The notes beneath the pieces are model-generated. The model searched no databases, was not told the DNA's origin, and was given only the letters and a program-made list of their open reading frames with translations. The position numbers and the translations under genes are program-made. This document shows positions 1 to 7,634 of a DNA stretch of 15,234 nt, one piece after another. The stretch spans positions 1 through 15,234 of the forward strand of contig JASLHB010000078.1 of the NCBI GenBank assembly GCA_030149965.1. The letters are read 5' to 3'. Source of the DNA: Wohlfahrtiimonas sp. (GTDB lineage: Bacteria; Pseudomonadota; Gammaproteobacteria; Cardiobacteriales; Wohlfahrtiimonadaceae). Numbering within the stretch: position 1 is the stretch's first letter; each line of letters opens with the position of its first letter.

Positions 1-882
1 ATTCAAGTAACGGCAATATTGCAAATAAGCTGCGGCAAACACTTCATCAATGCTTGCCTTACGGCGACGATCCGCTGCGATCAAACCTTTAACATCAGGA
101 TGACGATCATCACTGATCCCCCAACCTGCATACCATGGCAATCCAAAGGTGATGACATACTTACCCAATATAATGGCCTCAAAGCCCATTTGCGATGTTG
201 CGGTATAAACCTTATCCATCTTTTTCAATAATATTATCGGGTTAATATTTTGTGATAATACTCGGACATTATCCTCATGACATAATGCAGTTAAATGCCC
301 TTTCTTTTTGCCCGCTAATACATCCGGATGAATCTTCACCCATAAAATAGCATCAGGATTTTCTGCCTTGGCCGCCGTCACCATATGATGAAAAGTTTCT
401 GGCGTCACACCACCATAAACCAGCGCCATATCACCTGCTGTTTGGTCAATGATCAAAACGTTTTGCTTTGCCTCATCCACTATTAAATCAGAAGGCCACG
501 CTGTATCGATGTAATTATATTTAGATAAATGATGCAAGCTAATGAGCTCAATTGCCCTTTTCGCATCAGATAATAATGGCGCTAAAGATGCTTGATCAAG
601 AATCAATTTCTCTAAGCGTGAGGGCTTACTCGCATCATAATAAATACCCAAATCATCCACCACTAATGATAATGGCGGATCACCTTTAACACCTAAGTCC
701 ATAGAGCGCAGGAAGCCGTCTTCCAACGCCCAATAAGGAAGATTATGCTTTTGTGCATAATCTCGTGCTTTTTTTGTATTGGGTTTATTACCCCAACCTA
801 CAACGACTTCCTCTTTGTTTTCAGAGGAGAAGAAACTGTTAAGGTTAGGGAGTTTTTTGATGCCCCGGGAAAAAATAATCAT
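1..882 (-). CDS. kpsC: Capsule polysaccharide beta-Kdo transferase KpsC (LipA-type), 5' part only
   Basis: The frame is open from an ATG at 882 to the window edge, giving the first 294 residues of a protein that in E. coli is about 675 residues long. Motifs seen are IIFSRGIKKLPNL at the N-terminus, LEDGFLRS (53-60), VVDDLGIYYDASKPS (74-88), DQTAGD (146-151), KIHPDV (183-188), TSQMGFEA (229-236) and FGLPWYAGWG (246-255). All are characteristic of the N-terminal catalytic module of KpsC/LipA. In this family the cytoplasmic enzyme adds beta-linked Kdo residues to the lysophosphatidylglycerol anchor of group 2 capsules, together with KpsS. It is the last capsule gene visible in this operon, 75 bp after kpsT. 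An in-frame TTG at 900 is an alternative start, but the ATG fits the family N-terminus; the Shine-Dalgarno sequence is weak. The rest of the gene lies outside the window. Confidence 0.93.
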   Translation of the reverse strand, partial: MIIFSRGIKKLPNLNSFFSSENKEEVVVGWGNKPNTKKARDYAQKHNLPYWALEDGFLRSMDLGVKGDPPLSLVVDDLGIYYDASKPSRLEKLILDQASLAPLLSDAKRAIELISLHHLSKYNYIDTAWPSDLIVDEAKQNVLIIDQTAGDMALVYGGVTPETFHHMVTAAKAENPDAILWVKIHPDVLAGKKKGHLTALCHEDNVRVLSQNINPIILLKKMDKVYTATSQMGFEAIILGKYVITFGLPWYAGWGISDDRHPDVKGLIAADRRRKASIDEVFAAAYLQYCRYLN

Positions 883-956
883 AAAACCATTAATAACCAA
901 ATATATTGACTATCAAAATTGTTAAAAATATACATTTAATTGGCCTTCATAATTAC

Positions 957-1616
957 TCATAATGATTGATAAACTTTAATGCCTTCTTCAACATCATCAT
1001 ACAAAATTGCTTCCCCTTGATTCAGCACTAATACCAAATCACACATAGTGCGCACCTGTGTCATGCCATGTGTGACTAATAAAATATTTGCTTTACCGAC
1101 TCTTTCCTCAAATGCGTCACTTGCCTTCTTTTTAAAATGGACATCCCCAACGGACATTGCCTCATCCACCAAGTAATAATCAAAGTCAAAGGCTAAGCTC
1201 AAGCCAAAGGCGACTCTCCCCTTCATGCCAGATGAATATGTTTTAGTGGGTAGATCAAAGTATTCCCCGATCTCCGCGAAGGATTCCACAAAGGCAACCT
1301 TCTCCCTTAATGCATCTCCACCAAAGCCTTGCGTACGGGCGATGAACTTAACATTCTCCCGAGCGGATAAAGAGCCCTGAAACCCACCTGATAACCCAAC
1401 TGGCCAAGAGATGGACTTATCAGTAATGATCTGCCCACTGTCAGGCATATCCACCTTTGCTAATAGGTTCATCAATGTGGATTTACCTGCACCATTTCGG
1501 CCGATGATGGCGACATTTCTATCCGATGGAATCGTAAAAGAAAGATCCTTAAATATCTGCTTACGCCCTGCCTTATGGTGTAAATACGACTTTGAGAGGT
1601 TTTTAACTTCAATCAT
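957..1616 (-). CDS. kpsT: Capsule export ABC transporter ATP-binding protein KpsT (CtrD/BexA)
   Basis: This 219-residue protein has a Walker A motif GRNGAGKST (39-47), an ABC signature around YSSGMKGRVAFGLSLAF, a Walker B region ending LVDEAMSVGD, and the switch histidine in LLVTHG. The short length, the SSGMK form of the signature and the DEAMSVGD form of Walker B are typical of KpsT/CtrD/BexA rather than of general importers. In this family the protein sits on the cytoplasmic side of KpsM and powers export of lipid-linked capsule polymer across the inner membrane. The start ATG overlaps the kpsM stop by 4 bp (ATGA), which implies translational coupling and equimolar synthesis with the permease. 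All catalytic motifs look intact. Confidence in the family is high; the polysaccharide exported cannot be told from this gene. Confidence 0.95.
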   Translation of the reverse strand: MIEVKNLSKSYLHHKAGRKQIFKDLSFTIPSDRNVAIIGRNGAGKSTLMNLLAKVDMPDSGQIITDKSISWPVGLSGGFQGSLSARENVKFIARTQGFGGDALREKVAFVESFAEIGEYFDLPTKTYSSGMKGRVAFGLSLAFDFDYYLVDEAMSVGDVHFKKKASDAFEERVGKANILLVTHGMTQVRTMCDLVLVLNQGEAILYDDVEEGIKVYQSL

Positions 1617-2401
1617 TTGATCAATAACCTTTCTCTACGTGCACGATAAAGCCCCAGCCCAATGAATAAAAATACAATGGCACACATTGCAGGATAAGCT
1701 TGAGAAACGCCCGGAATCACAGGATAATGCACAAACACTGAAGCCCTAATATTACTGACAATATGGGCAAAAGGATTCCACAATACCCAAGGTAAATATT
1801 TAGCGGGAATGATCCAAAGAGGAAAAATAATACCAGAAATCAAATAAATCGGCATAAATACCAAGCCAACAATGGACTTAAAGTTCGGCATGACTTGTGC
1901 ACTCACACTAAAAATTAAGCCTAAAGCAAATGCAAAAGTAATGCCCACAAATAAATTTATGAACCATTCTAGAGGATGCGCAATACTCACATCATGGCCA
2001 CCCCAAAATCCTAAAATAAACATCAACACAGCATATACACCTGTGTAAATAAATAATTCCACCATCACTCGTGCAATATACGTATCAAAAATTTTAATAT
2101 TCGGGTAAGCAAATAAGGCCTGATTCGCATCGATTGCACTCATTAGCTTAGTTGCGATATTACGCATTAAAAAGAAAGGAATCATTCCCGTCACAAGGAA
2201 TAACGCAAAGTCCATGCCGGGCATTTCCCTTGCTCTGATCACCGTAAAAATAAACAGCATCACCCCAATATGTGCAGCTGGCTCAAAGAGCATCCAAAAG
2301 GCACCCATACGGCGGCTACCAAAACGCGTCAAAAATTCCCTCAGCACAAGTGCAAAAAGAACATCACGCATAATTTGTAAAGGGGATCTTTTAACTCTCA
2401 T
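1613..2401 (-). CDS. kpsM: Capsule export ABC transporter permease KpsM (CtrC/BexB)
   Basis: This 262-residue integral membrane protein has the ABC-2 type layout. A basic N-terminal segment (LREFLTRFGSRRMGAFWMLFEP) is followed by about six hydrophobic segments and a C-terminal NPFAHIVSNIRASVF region, ending in a short basic tail (RARRERLLIK). The LREFLTRFG and GAFWMLFEP pattern is characteristic of KpsM/CtrC/BexB. In this family the protein forms the inner-membrane channel that, with KpsT, exports capsular polysaccharide. It starts 17 bp after the kpsD-like stop with only a weak Shine-Dalgarno sequence (GAG), and its stop overlaps the kpsT start by 4 bp. Translation may therefore depend on coupling to the gene upstream. 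No frameshift or missing segment is apparent. Confidence 0.95.
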   Translation of the reverse strand: MRVKRSPLQIMRDVLFALVLREFLTRFGSRRMGAFWMLFEPAAHIGVMLFIFTVIRAREMPGMDFALFLVTGMIPFFLMRNIATKLMSAIDANQALFAYPNIKIFDTYIARVMVELFIYTGVYAVLMFILGFWGGHDVSIAHPLEWFINLFVGITFAFALGLIFSVSAQVMPNFKSIVGLVFMPIYLISGIIFPLWIIPAKYLPWVLWNPFAHIVSNIRASVFVHYPVIPGVSQAYPAMCAIVFLFIGLGLYRARRERLLIK

Positions 2402-2418
2402 ATTGACTCAATAACACA

Positions 2419-3516
2419 CTAGCGGCTAATTGCATTGCCCAAAACTAATACCTGAATGATTGGAGAAATGATTTTTTGGAACTCGTATACACCTGCATTG
2501 CTCACATAAACAGCATCTTCTGGTTGGATCAAAAACTGCTTCGCTAAGAACATAGAAGTAGGATCACGCAAGTCCACATGGAATACTTGTGGCTTCGCCT
2601 TAGAGGTTGCGGCTGGCATTCTGAATACAAAGACGCCACGTGCATCTGCCTTTTGTTCACTCAATCCACCAATCACTCCAAGTGCTTCTAATAAGCTAGG
2701 ATTGGTTGATGGGAAATCATGTAATCCTGTCTTATTCACTGCGCCCATCGCTACAAAACGTTTACGCGCACGCTCTAATACAACCTCTGAATTTGCAGCC
2801 ATCATGAAGTTACGACCATTTAACAAATCTTCATAGTTAAATCTTTGTACATTATGGCCATTACGTATCACAACATCCACAAGATAAGGCTCTAACTTTG
2901 GCCCACCTGCTTGGTTGATGGCATCCAATACTGTTAATGGTCCTTCTAAAGTAGAAAATCGCCCTGGCCTATTAACATCACCAGCCACTAATACAGATGC
3001 GCCTAACTCACTCACTAAAGAAATATAAACTTGAGGATCCACAGTATAATTCTGAACACTTTGTTTAATAGCTGCTTGAGCACCTGCTACTGTTAAATTA
3101 GCAATTTTTAAATTGTTAACATAAGGCAATGAGATCATACCTTTAGCATCAACTCGTACTTTATCAAAAGTCGTGCCACCTGCTGATAATGGTGCAAATA
3201 GACCATTTTCTGTATTATCTGCAATCATCACTTTCAACGTATCCCCCACCATTAGCTTAAGGTCAGGCAATGTTGCTTTTGTCACTGAAGATTTAAGTTC
3301 TCTAGCAGCTGGACGCATATATTGTGAAATATTATCTGCTGATAATTGAATCAACTGATAATCCGCATCTTGATTAGCAGATGCTTTAGATTTAGAGTAA
3401 ATAGAAGTACTCGATGGCCCTGCAGCCGAAAAAACGCTACCACAGCCAGAAAGCACTAGCGTTGAAAACACCAATACTCCCATTTTAAATGTGGCTTTAT
3501 CTACTAATTTATTCAT
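2419..3516 (-). CDS. Outer-membrane capsule export lipoprotein, KpsD/CtrA/BexD type
   Basis: This 365-residue protein starts with a lipoprotein signal peptide: hydrophobic stretch then L-S-G-C with the lipidated Cys at 25. A polysaccharide export domain follows (about 84-165, containing LMVGDTLKV and VRVDAKGMISLPYV). Two SLBB-like segments come next (from about GASVLVAGDVNRPGRF and from KRFVAMGAVNKTGLHDF). A C-terminal hydrophobic helix (FQKIISPIIQVLVLGNAI) could span the outer membrane, as in Wza. The length and lipidation match CtrA/BexD better than the longer, non-lipidated E. coli KpsD. In this family the protein forms the outer-membrane channel that receives polymer from KpsMT and the KpsE-type adaptor. 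The gene overlaps the end of the kpsE-like gene by 8 bp and has a good Shine-Dalgarno sequence (AAGGGA) six bases before the ATG. Confidence 0.92.
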   Translation of the reverse strand: MNKLVDKATFKMGVLVFSTLVLSGCGSVFSAAGPSSTSIYSKSKASANQDADYQLIQLSADNISQYMRPAARELKSSVTKATLPDLKLMVGDTLKVMIADNTENGLFAPLSAGGTTFDKVRVDAKGMISLPYVNNLKIANLTVAGAQAAIKQSVQNYTVDPQVYISLVSELGASVLVAGDVNRPGRFSTLEGPLTVLDAINQAGGPKLEPYLVDVVIRNGHNVQRFNYEDLLNGRNFMMAANSEVVLERARKRFVAMGAVNKTGLHDFPSTNPSLLEALGVIGGLSEQKADARGVFVFRMPAATSKAKPQVFHVDLRDPTSMFLAKQFLIQPEDAVYVSNAGVYEFQKIISPIIQVLVLGNAISR

Positions 3517-4636
3517 AATGATCCCTTATAGAGGCAACTACAAATCTTGCAATACCATACAATAAACATAAAATAATTAATATCGTGATTAAGTTATAGA
3601 TAATACGAGGATATAAAGCTTCCTCTGGCAGAATTGGCTGAGTGATTGTCACCAAACTACGAACATTTTTAATCGCATCTAATTTAGCATTTTCCACTAC
3701 AGCTAAACTTGTTTTATAAAACTCTTCAGCCACCATCATATTTACTTGTAATTGACGATATTCAGAAGCAATGGCATTCAATGGATCATCCACATTATTC
3801 ATGGATGTAATGCGGCCTTTTTCAATTCTCAATTGCTCTTGTAATGATTTGATTTTGTTATTGACGGCTTTAATTTGTGGTGCATTCTTAGATAATGTTG
3901 CCTCTAAAGCAGTGAGTTTTGCACTTTCTTTGGCAATATCTGATTCCAATGAACTGATTAAACCGAGCATTGCTTGCGCCGTTGCTTCTACATCCAGTAA
4001 TTTATAATGATTCTGAAACTCCATCATTTCATCTTTACTTTTTTGATAGCGTTCAGTGGAAGCTAATAACTCTTGGCGTGCAAATAAAGATTGTTCGAGC
4101 GTCATCTCACGAGACACTGCATTAATGAAAATCTTGCTCGCTCTTAATAATTCTTCAACAGTTTTCTGAGCAAAATCACCACTATAGGCTTGTACTTCCA
4201 CACTCAATAATCCTGTCATTTCATCATAATTGGTGGTGACCATTTTATTATAAAATTCTTTTTTTTCTTCAATAGAAGCATCTTTAGATAAATAATAGAG
4301 TGGATCATAACTATGAGCTGAATATTCCTCTGACCAATTAATTTTCTTCTCTAAAACGTCCAGCATATCATACGAGGCAATGTACTCTTTAAGATACAAA
4401 GTGTATTCACGCGAAGCAGGATCAACACCACCCATTAAAAAAGAAATGCCACCAAAGTTAGGTTTGCTACCTTCAGTTTGCCTAACCACCACTTGTGCAG
4501 TACTCACATATCGCTCTACAGATATAAAAGCAAAATACACCACTGATATTAAAAAAGGAATAATGACAATAATACTAAACAACTTTTGTGGTTGTAGTAT
4601 AAATTTCATTACACGCTTTCCTGAAAAAAACTGCAT
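3509..4636 (-). CDS. Inner-membrane capsule export adaptor, KpsE/CtrB/BexC type
   Basis: From the ATG at 4636 this is a 375-residue polysaccharide co-polymerase-like protein. It has an N-terminal membrane segment (LFSIIVIIPFLISVVYFAFI), a long periplasmic part rich in charged helices likely to form coiled coils, a Pro-rich segment (PILPEEALYP) and a C-terminal membrane segment followed by RDHYE. This two-membrane-anchor layout is that of KpsE/CtrB/BexC, which link the KpsMT exporter to the outer-membrane channel. The frame could extend to 4726, but that would overlap kpsS by 74 bp. The ATG at 4636 lies 16 bp past the kpsS stop and is preceded by AGAGGA at 11-base spacing. A further ATG at 4609 has AGGAAAG upstream and is also possible. 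Family assignment is firm; the start is less so. Confidence 0.9.
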   Translation of the reverse strand: MQFFSGKRVMKFILQPQKLFSIIVIIPFLISVVYFAFISVERYVSTAQVVVRQTEGSKPNFGGISFLMGGVDPASREYTLYLKEYIASYDMLDVLEKKINWSEEYSAHSYDPLYYLSKDASIEEKKEFYNKMVTTNYDEMTGLLSVEVQAYSGDFAQKTVEELLRASKIFINAVSREMTLEQSLFARQELLASTERYQKSKDEMMEFQNHYKLLDVEATAQAMLGLISSLESDIAKESAKLTALEATLSKNAPQIKAVNNKIKSLQEQLRIEKGRITSMNNVDDPLNAIASEYRQLQVNMMVAEEFYKTSLAVVENAKLDAIKNVRSLVTITQPILPEEALYPRIIYNLITILIILCLLYGIARFVVASIRDHYE

Positions 4637-4652
4637 AACTATTTCATTCCTC

Positions 4653-5897
4653 TTATTGAGTGTCTTTATTGAAGAGATTACATTGTATAAAATCTTCATC
4701 CAAGTTATTGCGATAAAAATTCGCATTCAATTGTGTTTTACATAATAAATAGGATCTATATGCATTAAATATATTGGAATCAGGCTTTTGAGGGTTTCCC
4801 CAAAAATGACTCAATGACTGCTGATCTGTTAATCCTTCAAAATCATAAGGTGCTAGCCCCAATGCCTTAACAGGTAAATTATGCAGCAGTGCTGATAAGC
4901 CAGAAGTACTATTAATGACAACCATACCTTTTGCTTTACGTAAGAAAACAGGCATTGGAACATCAAATACATAATGCACTCTATCCTCAATACCGTACTT
5001 TTTACTTAATTTAGCAATTAACTCACCATAATGATTAAATCCACGATCCATAGGATGATGCTTAAAAATAATATGAGTATCCGCACTTGCACCTTTTGCA
5101 AAAGACCTTAAAACATTTCTAACAAAAGATGGCACATTCTTTGTGCAACTAAAGCTTTTCACCTGGCTATCATTATGCACCTGTAATGGAACAATAAAAA
5201 ACTCAGGAAAATCATTACGCTCGATACTTTTAGCTAACAATAATTCTTTAGGCTTATAAAACCATTTACGCCAACCAGATGTCGCCCAAGCACCCATATA
5301 TTTTAAAACTCGATGATCTCGATGATGGATATAATGATTTAATTGCTTAGAACAAAAATACATCGCCATATAGTAATGCATCGCCAACCAGAATCTTGAG
5401 AAAAAACTAGCAACCAATGTTCTTGGATGTCGGAATACTGGGATTTTAGACTCTTGATCTAAATAAAACTGTGCATCACGAGGTAATATAGAGGCGCTAT
5501 TAACTCCCCCTTTCTCAAAGGTAATATAATGAGGGCGCAAATATCCCTCTTCAAATGACCAAAAGCTCACTTGATCACCCATTTCTTTACATACCTGTTT
5601 CGCAATGTCATGATAAATACGCTTATGCCCAAAGCATACGACTGCATCTATTTGATATTGAGTTATGAAGCTACTAAGGTAATTGGAAAATTCATCCACA
5701 TTGCCAGAGTAAATATGCGTCAAGCTGCTTGGCGGATAATAAAAAATATCACCACCATTAAAATTCAGTTTATAGACATCCTTTCCTTCTTTTTGAAGAA
5801 ATTGGCTCAACTGAAAAAAATAAGAACCTATTGGTCCCTGAAGCAGTAGTATTCGGTTAGACTCACCTACGAACTCTTGCCAATAACTTACACACAA
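4653..5897 (-). CDS. kpsS: Capsule polysaccharide beta-Kdo transferase KpsS (LipB-type)
   Basis: This 414-residue protein carries the KpsS/LipB pattern: NRILLLQGPIGSYFFQL (14-30), FEEGYLRPHYITFE (115-128), FKHHPMDRGF (278-287), NSTSGLSALLHNLPV (329-343) and a following Gly-Leu-Ala-Pro segment. In this family the cytoplasmic enzyme adds the first Kdo to the lysophosphatidylglycerol acceptor, and KpsC then extends the linker. The start is a TTG at 5897. There is no ATG or GTG in frame before the conserved N-terminal block, and an in-frame TAG lies four codons upstream. A weak Shine-Dalgarno sequence (AGG, eight bases before the TTG) fits. This is the first gene of the capsule run, after an AT-rich gap of about 170 bp behind the tig terminator. 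Confidence 0.9.
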   Translation of the reverse strand: MCVSYWQEFVGESNRILLLQGPIGSYFFQLSQFLQKEGKDVYKLNFNGGDIFYYPPSSLTHIYSGNVDEFSNYLSSFITQYQIDAVVCFGHKRIYHDIAKQVCKEMGDQVSFWSFEEGYLRPHYITFEKGGVNSASILPRDAQFYLDQESKIPVFRHPRTLVASFFSRFWLAMHYYMAMYFCSKQLNHYIHHRDHRVLKYMGAWATSGWRKWFYKPKELLLAKSIERNDFPEFFIVPLQVHNDSQVKSFSCTKNVPSFVRNVLRSFAKGASADTHIIFKHHPMDRGFNHYGELIAKLSKKYGIEDRVHYVFDVPMPVFLRKAKGMVVINSTSGLSALLHNLPVKALGLAPYDFEGLTDQQSLSHFWGNPQKPDSNIFNAYRSYLLCKTQLNANFYRNNLDEDFIQCNLFNKDTQ

Positions 5898-5951
5898 AGC
5901 TTTAACCTAGACGATTTAATTTTTATAAGAAAAGGAATTATACACAAGTAG

Positions 5952-5979
5952 ATTTTATAATGATATCAAAAGTAGCCAA
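5952..5979 (-). promoter_or_regulatory. Candidate sigma-70 promoter for the capsule operon
   Basis: On the minus strand a -35-like TTGGCT (5979-5974) is separated by 16 bases from a -10-like TAAAAT (5957-5952). This lies in the AT-rich gap between the tig terminator and kpsS. The two elements match the consensus at four and five of six positions. In such AT-rich DNA this is suggestive only. I saw no JUMPstart/ops element in the leader. Confidence 0.35.
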
Positions 5980-6066
5980 ACATACGATTCCTTACAATTT
6001 ATATCTATAAAAAATCAATTATTTAATATTTTTTTAATAAAAACAATTATTTATATTACAAAACAA

Positions 6067-6091
6067 AAAAGCCCGATTTTATCGGGCTTTT
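6067..6091 (-). terminator. Rho-independent terminator of tig
   Basis: A perfect 11-bp stem (6067-6077 with 6081-6091) closes a 3-base loop just 20 bp after the tig stop. Its core is GCCCGAT/ATCGGGC. On the minus strand the stem is followed by a T-rich tail. The plus-strand side also ends in TTTT, but no plus-strand gene precedes it. It separates tig from the capsule operon. Confidence 0.92.
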
Positions 6092-6110
6092 GAATCAATT
6101 TCATGCTTGA

Positions 6111-7412
6111 TTAAGCACGTTTTGGATTCATAATTTCTTGGAAGTCAGAAGCTTCTTCAGTTACTTTAGCTTTTGAAACTACGAAATCAATGATTTGATC
6201 TTCTAAAGCTAAGTTGCGCAATTGCTGCATTGTGTTTGCATCATTTTTGAAATGCGTTTTAACTTCTTCTGGATCTTCATAAGTTGCTGCCATATTATTC
6301 AAACGAGCATCAACAAATTTTTCATCCAACTCAATTTTCTGATCTTTAACCAATTCACCCAAGATCAAACCTAAACGCGCACGTTTTTCAGCTTCTACGC
6401 CAAATGCTTGCTGAGCAATTTTCATAAATTGTTCTGCTTGCTCTTGATCTTTTGGTTGTGGGAAGTTTGATTGTTGAGCCATTGCTTGCACTTCACCCAT
6501 TACCAATGCCTGTGGCACTTCCACTGGGTTTGCTTCTGACAATGCAGTCATTACGCTTGTTTTCAATTGATTATTCAAAACATTTTTCAATTCGCGAACC
6601 ATGTTTTTCTCTAACTCTTCACGCAATTTAGCTACGTTACCATCTTCAATGCCAAAAGTTTTTGCGAACTCTTCGTTCATTTCAGGTAAAACTGGAGATT
6701 CTACAGAATGAATAGTTACATCAAATTCAGCTGGTTTACCTTTCAAACCTGCCGCATGATAATCTTCTGGGAAAGTTACAGAAATAGTGCGTGTTTCACC
6801 AGCTTTTGCACCTACTAATGCAGCTTCAAAACCAGGAATCATTGTGTTAGCGCCTAATACGATTGAAACATCTGTACCTTTGCCGCCTTCAAATTCTTCA
6901 CCATCAACGCGACCAACAAAATCAACAGTCAATTTATCGCTGTTTTCTGCTGCACGATCTTCTTTTACCCAAGTTGCTTGTTGCTTACGCAATGTATCTA
7001 ACATTGTATCAACATCAGCAGCTTCTACAGATGCAGTTTTCTTAACGATTTCCAAAGCAGTTAAATCATTCAATTTAACTTCTGGCATCACTTCAAATTC
7101 AACCGTAAATTGCATGTCGCCTGCAGTTTCAGAAGGAACGATTACAGGGTAACCTGCTGGCTTGATATCAGTATCTTTGATTGCTTCTACAAATGCTGCA
7201 TTAATTTTTTCATTAATGATTTCGTTTTCAATTTCAGCACCGTGCATTTTTTCTACATGAGTCAAAGGCACTTTACCTGGACGGAAACCATCCAAACGAA
7301 TGCGCTTAGCAACATCTTTCAAACGTTTGTTTTTTTCTAAAGAAATTTCAGCTGCATCCACTGCAATTTGTACGCGACGTTTTAAACCTTCTAATACTTC
7401 AACTGCTGACAT
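6111..7412 (-). CDS. tig: Trigger factor, ribosome-associated chaperone
   Basis: This 433-residue protein has all three trigger factor domains. The N-terminal ribosome-binding domain carries GFRPGKVP (42-49), which docks on ribosomal protein L23. An FKBP-type prolyl isomerase domain runs from about 157 to 237 (KLTVDFVGRVDGEEFEGG and MIPGFEAALVGAKAGE). The helical C-terminal substrate-binding arms follow. The length is close to the 432 residues of E. coli Tig. It binds nascent chains at the ribosome exit tunnel. The start ATG has AGGTG eight bases upstream. The gene lies 35 bp behind the terminator of tRNA-Leu, with no clear promoter of its own between them. It is followed by its own terminator, not by clpP-clpX as in many relatives. 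Confidence 0.97.
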   Translation of the reverse strand: MSAVEVLEGLKRRVQIAVDAAEISLEKNKRLKDVAKRIRLDGFRPGKVPLTHVEKMHGAEIENEIINEKINAAFVEAIKDTDIKPAGYPVIVPSETAGDMQFTVEFEVMPEVKLNDLTALEIVKKTASVEAADVDTMLDTLRKQQATWVKEDRAAENSDKLTVDFVGRVDGEEFEGGKGTDVSIVLGANTMIPGFEAALVGAKAGETRTISVTFPEDYHAAGLKGKPAEFDVTIHSVESPVLPEMNEEFAKTFGIEDGNVAKLREELEKNMVRELKNVLNNQLKTSVMTALSEANPVEVPQALVMGEVQAMAQQSNFPQPKDQEQAEQFMKIAQQAFGVEAEKRARLGLILGELVKDQKIELDEKFVDARLNNMAATYEDPEEVKTHFKNDANTMQQLRNLALEDQIIDFVVSKAKVTEEASDFQEIMNPKRA

Positions 7413-7447
7413 AATTTAAGCACCTAATTTTAATGTAAAAAATAAAA

Positions 7448-7471
7448 AAAGGTGCGTATAAACGCACCTTT
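7448..7471 (-). terminator. Rho-independent terminator after tRNA-Leu
   Basis: A 10-bp stem (7448-7457 with 7462-7471, core GGTGCGT/ACGCACC) with a 4-base loop lies just downstream of the tRNA 3' end on the minus strand. It is followed there by seven T, an A and six more T. It would end the tRNA transcript before tig; tig expression must come from readthrough or from a promoter I could not place. Confidence 0.9.
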
Positions 7472-7477
7472 AACACT

Positions 7478-7560
7478 TGGTGCGAGAGGAGAGACTCGAA
7501 CTCTCACGGTCGCCCGCTGGAACCTAAATCCAGTGCGTCTACCAATTTCGCCACTCTCGC
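7478..7560 (-). tRNA. tRNA-Leu (anticodon UAG)
   Basis: The minus strand folds as an 83-nt class II tRNA with encoded CCA. The acceptor stem is GCGAGAG/CTCTCGC and the D-arm sequence GCGAAATTGGTAGACGC is typical of leucine tRNAs. The anticodon stem is CTGGA/TCCAG with loop TTTAGGT, giving anticodon TAG at 7526-7524. The variable arm is a short hairpin (CGG-GCGA-CCG) and the T-arm is GAGAG/TTCGAGT/CTCTC. It reads CUA and other CUN codons and closely resembles E. coli leuW. The gene has its own consensus promoter and terminator. No attachment-site duplication or integrase is seen beside it. Confidence 0.97.
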
Positions 7561-7572
7561 AATAAGAAGCAA

Positions 7573-7600
7573 ATTATACTCACTTCTTATACCTTGTCAA
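7573..7600 (-). promoter_or_regulatory. Consensus sigma-70 promoter for tRNA-Leu
   Basis: On the minus strand TTGACA (7600-7595) and TATAAT (7578-7573) both match the consensus exactly, with a 16-base spacer. The -10 ends 12 bases before the first tRNA base, so the 5' leader is only a few bases long. This is what a strong stable-RNA promoter should look like. Confidence 0.88.
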
Positions 7601-7613
7601 TATCACATTTTAC

Positions 7614-7634
7614 AGTGATTAAATTTTAATCACT
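7614..7634 (-). repeat. Short inverted repeat over the folD stop codon
   Basis: A 21-base inverted repeat (arms AGTGATTA and TAATCACT, five-base AT loop) spans the folD TGA. It could form a transcript-end hairpin, but there is no T-run behind it on the minus strand. It is therefore a weak terminator or an RNA 3'-end stabiliser at best. Confidence 0.4.

Noticed and set aside
19..231. A 70-codon plus-strand reading frame.
   Set aside because: It is antisense to kpsC, whose conserved motifs run straight through it on the minus strand.
4637..4726. An N-terminal extension of the KpsE-like protein by 30 residues.
   Set aside because: It would overlap the end of kpsS by 74 bp and adds a sequence unlike the family N-terminus. 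The ATG at 4636 has its own SD-like AGAGGA and follows the kpsS stop by 16 bp.
5898..6066. Possible small gene or RNA in the AT-rich gap before kpsS.
   Set aside because: No open frame with a ribosome binding site and no stable GC-containing hairpin is seen apart from the tig terminator at its edge. The stretch is best read as a promoter and leader region.
7478..7560. tRNA-Leu as an integration site for a mobile element.
   Set aside because: No integrase, direct repeat of the tRNA 3' end or change in gene character is visible on either side within the window.
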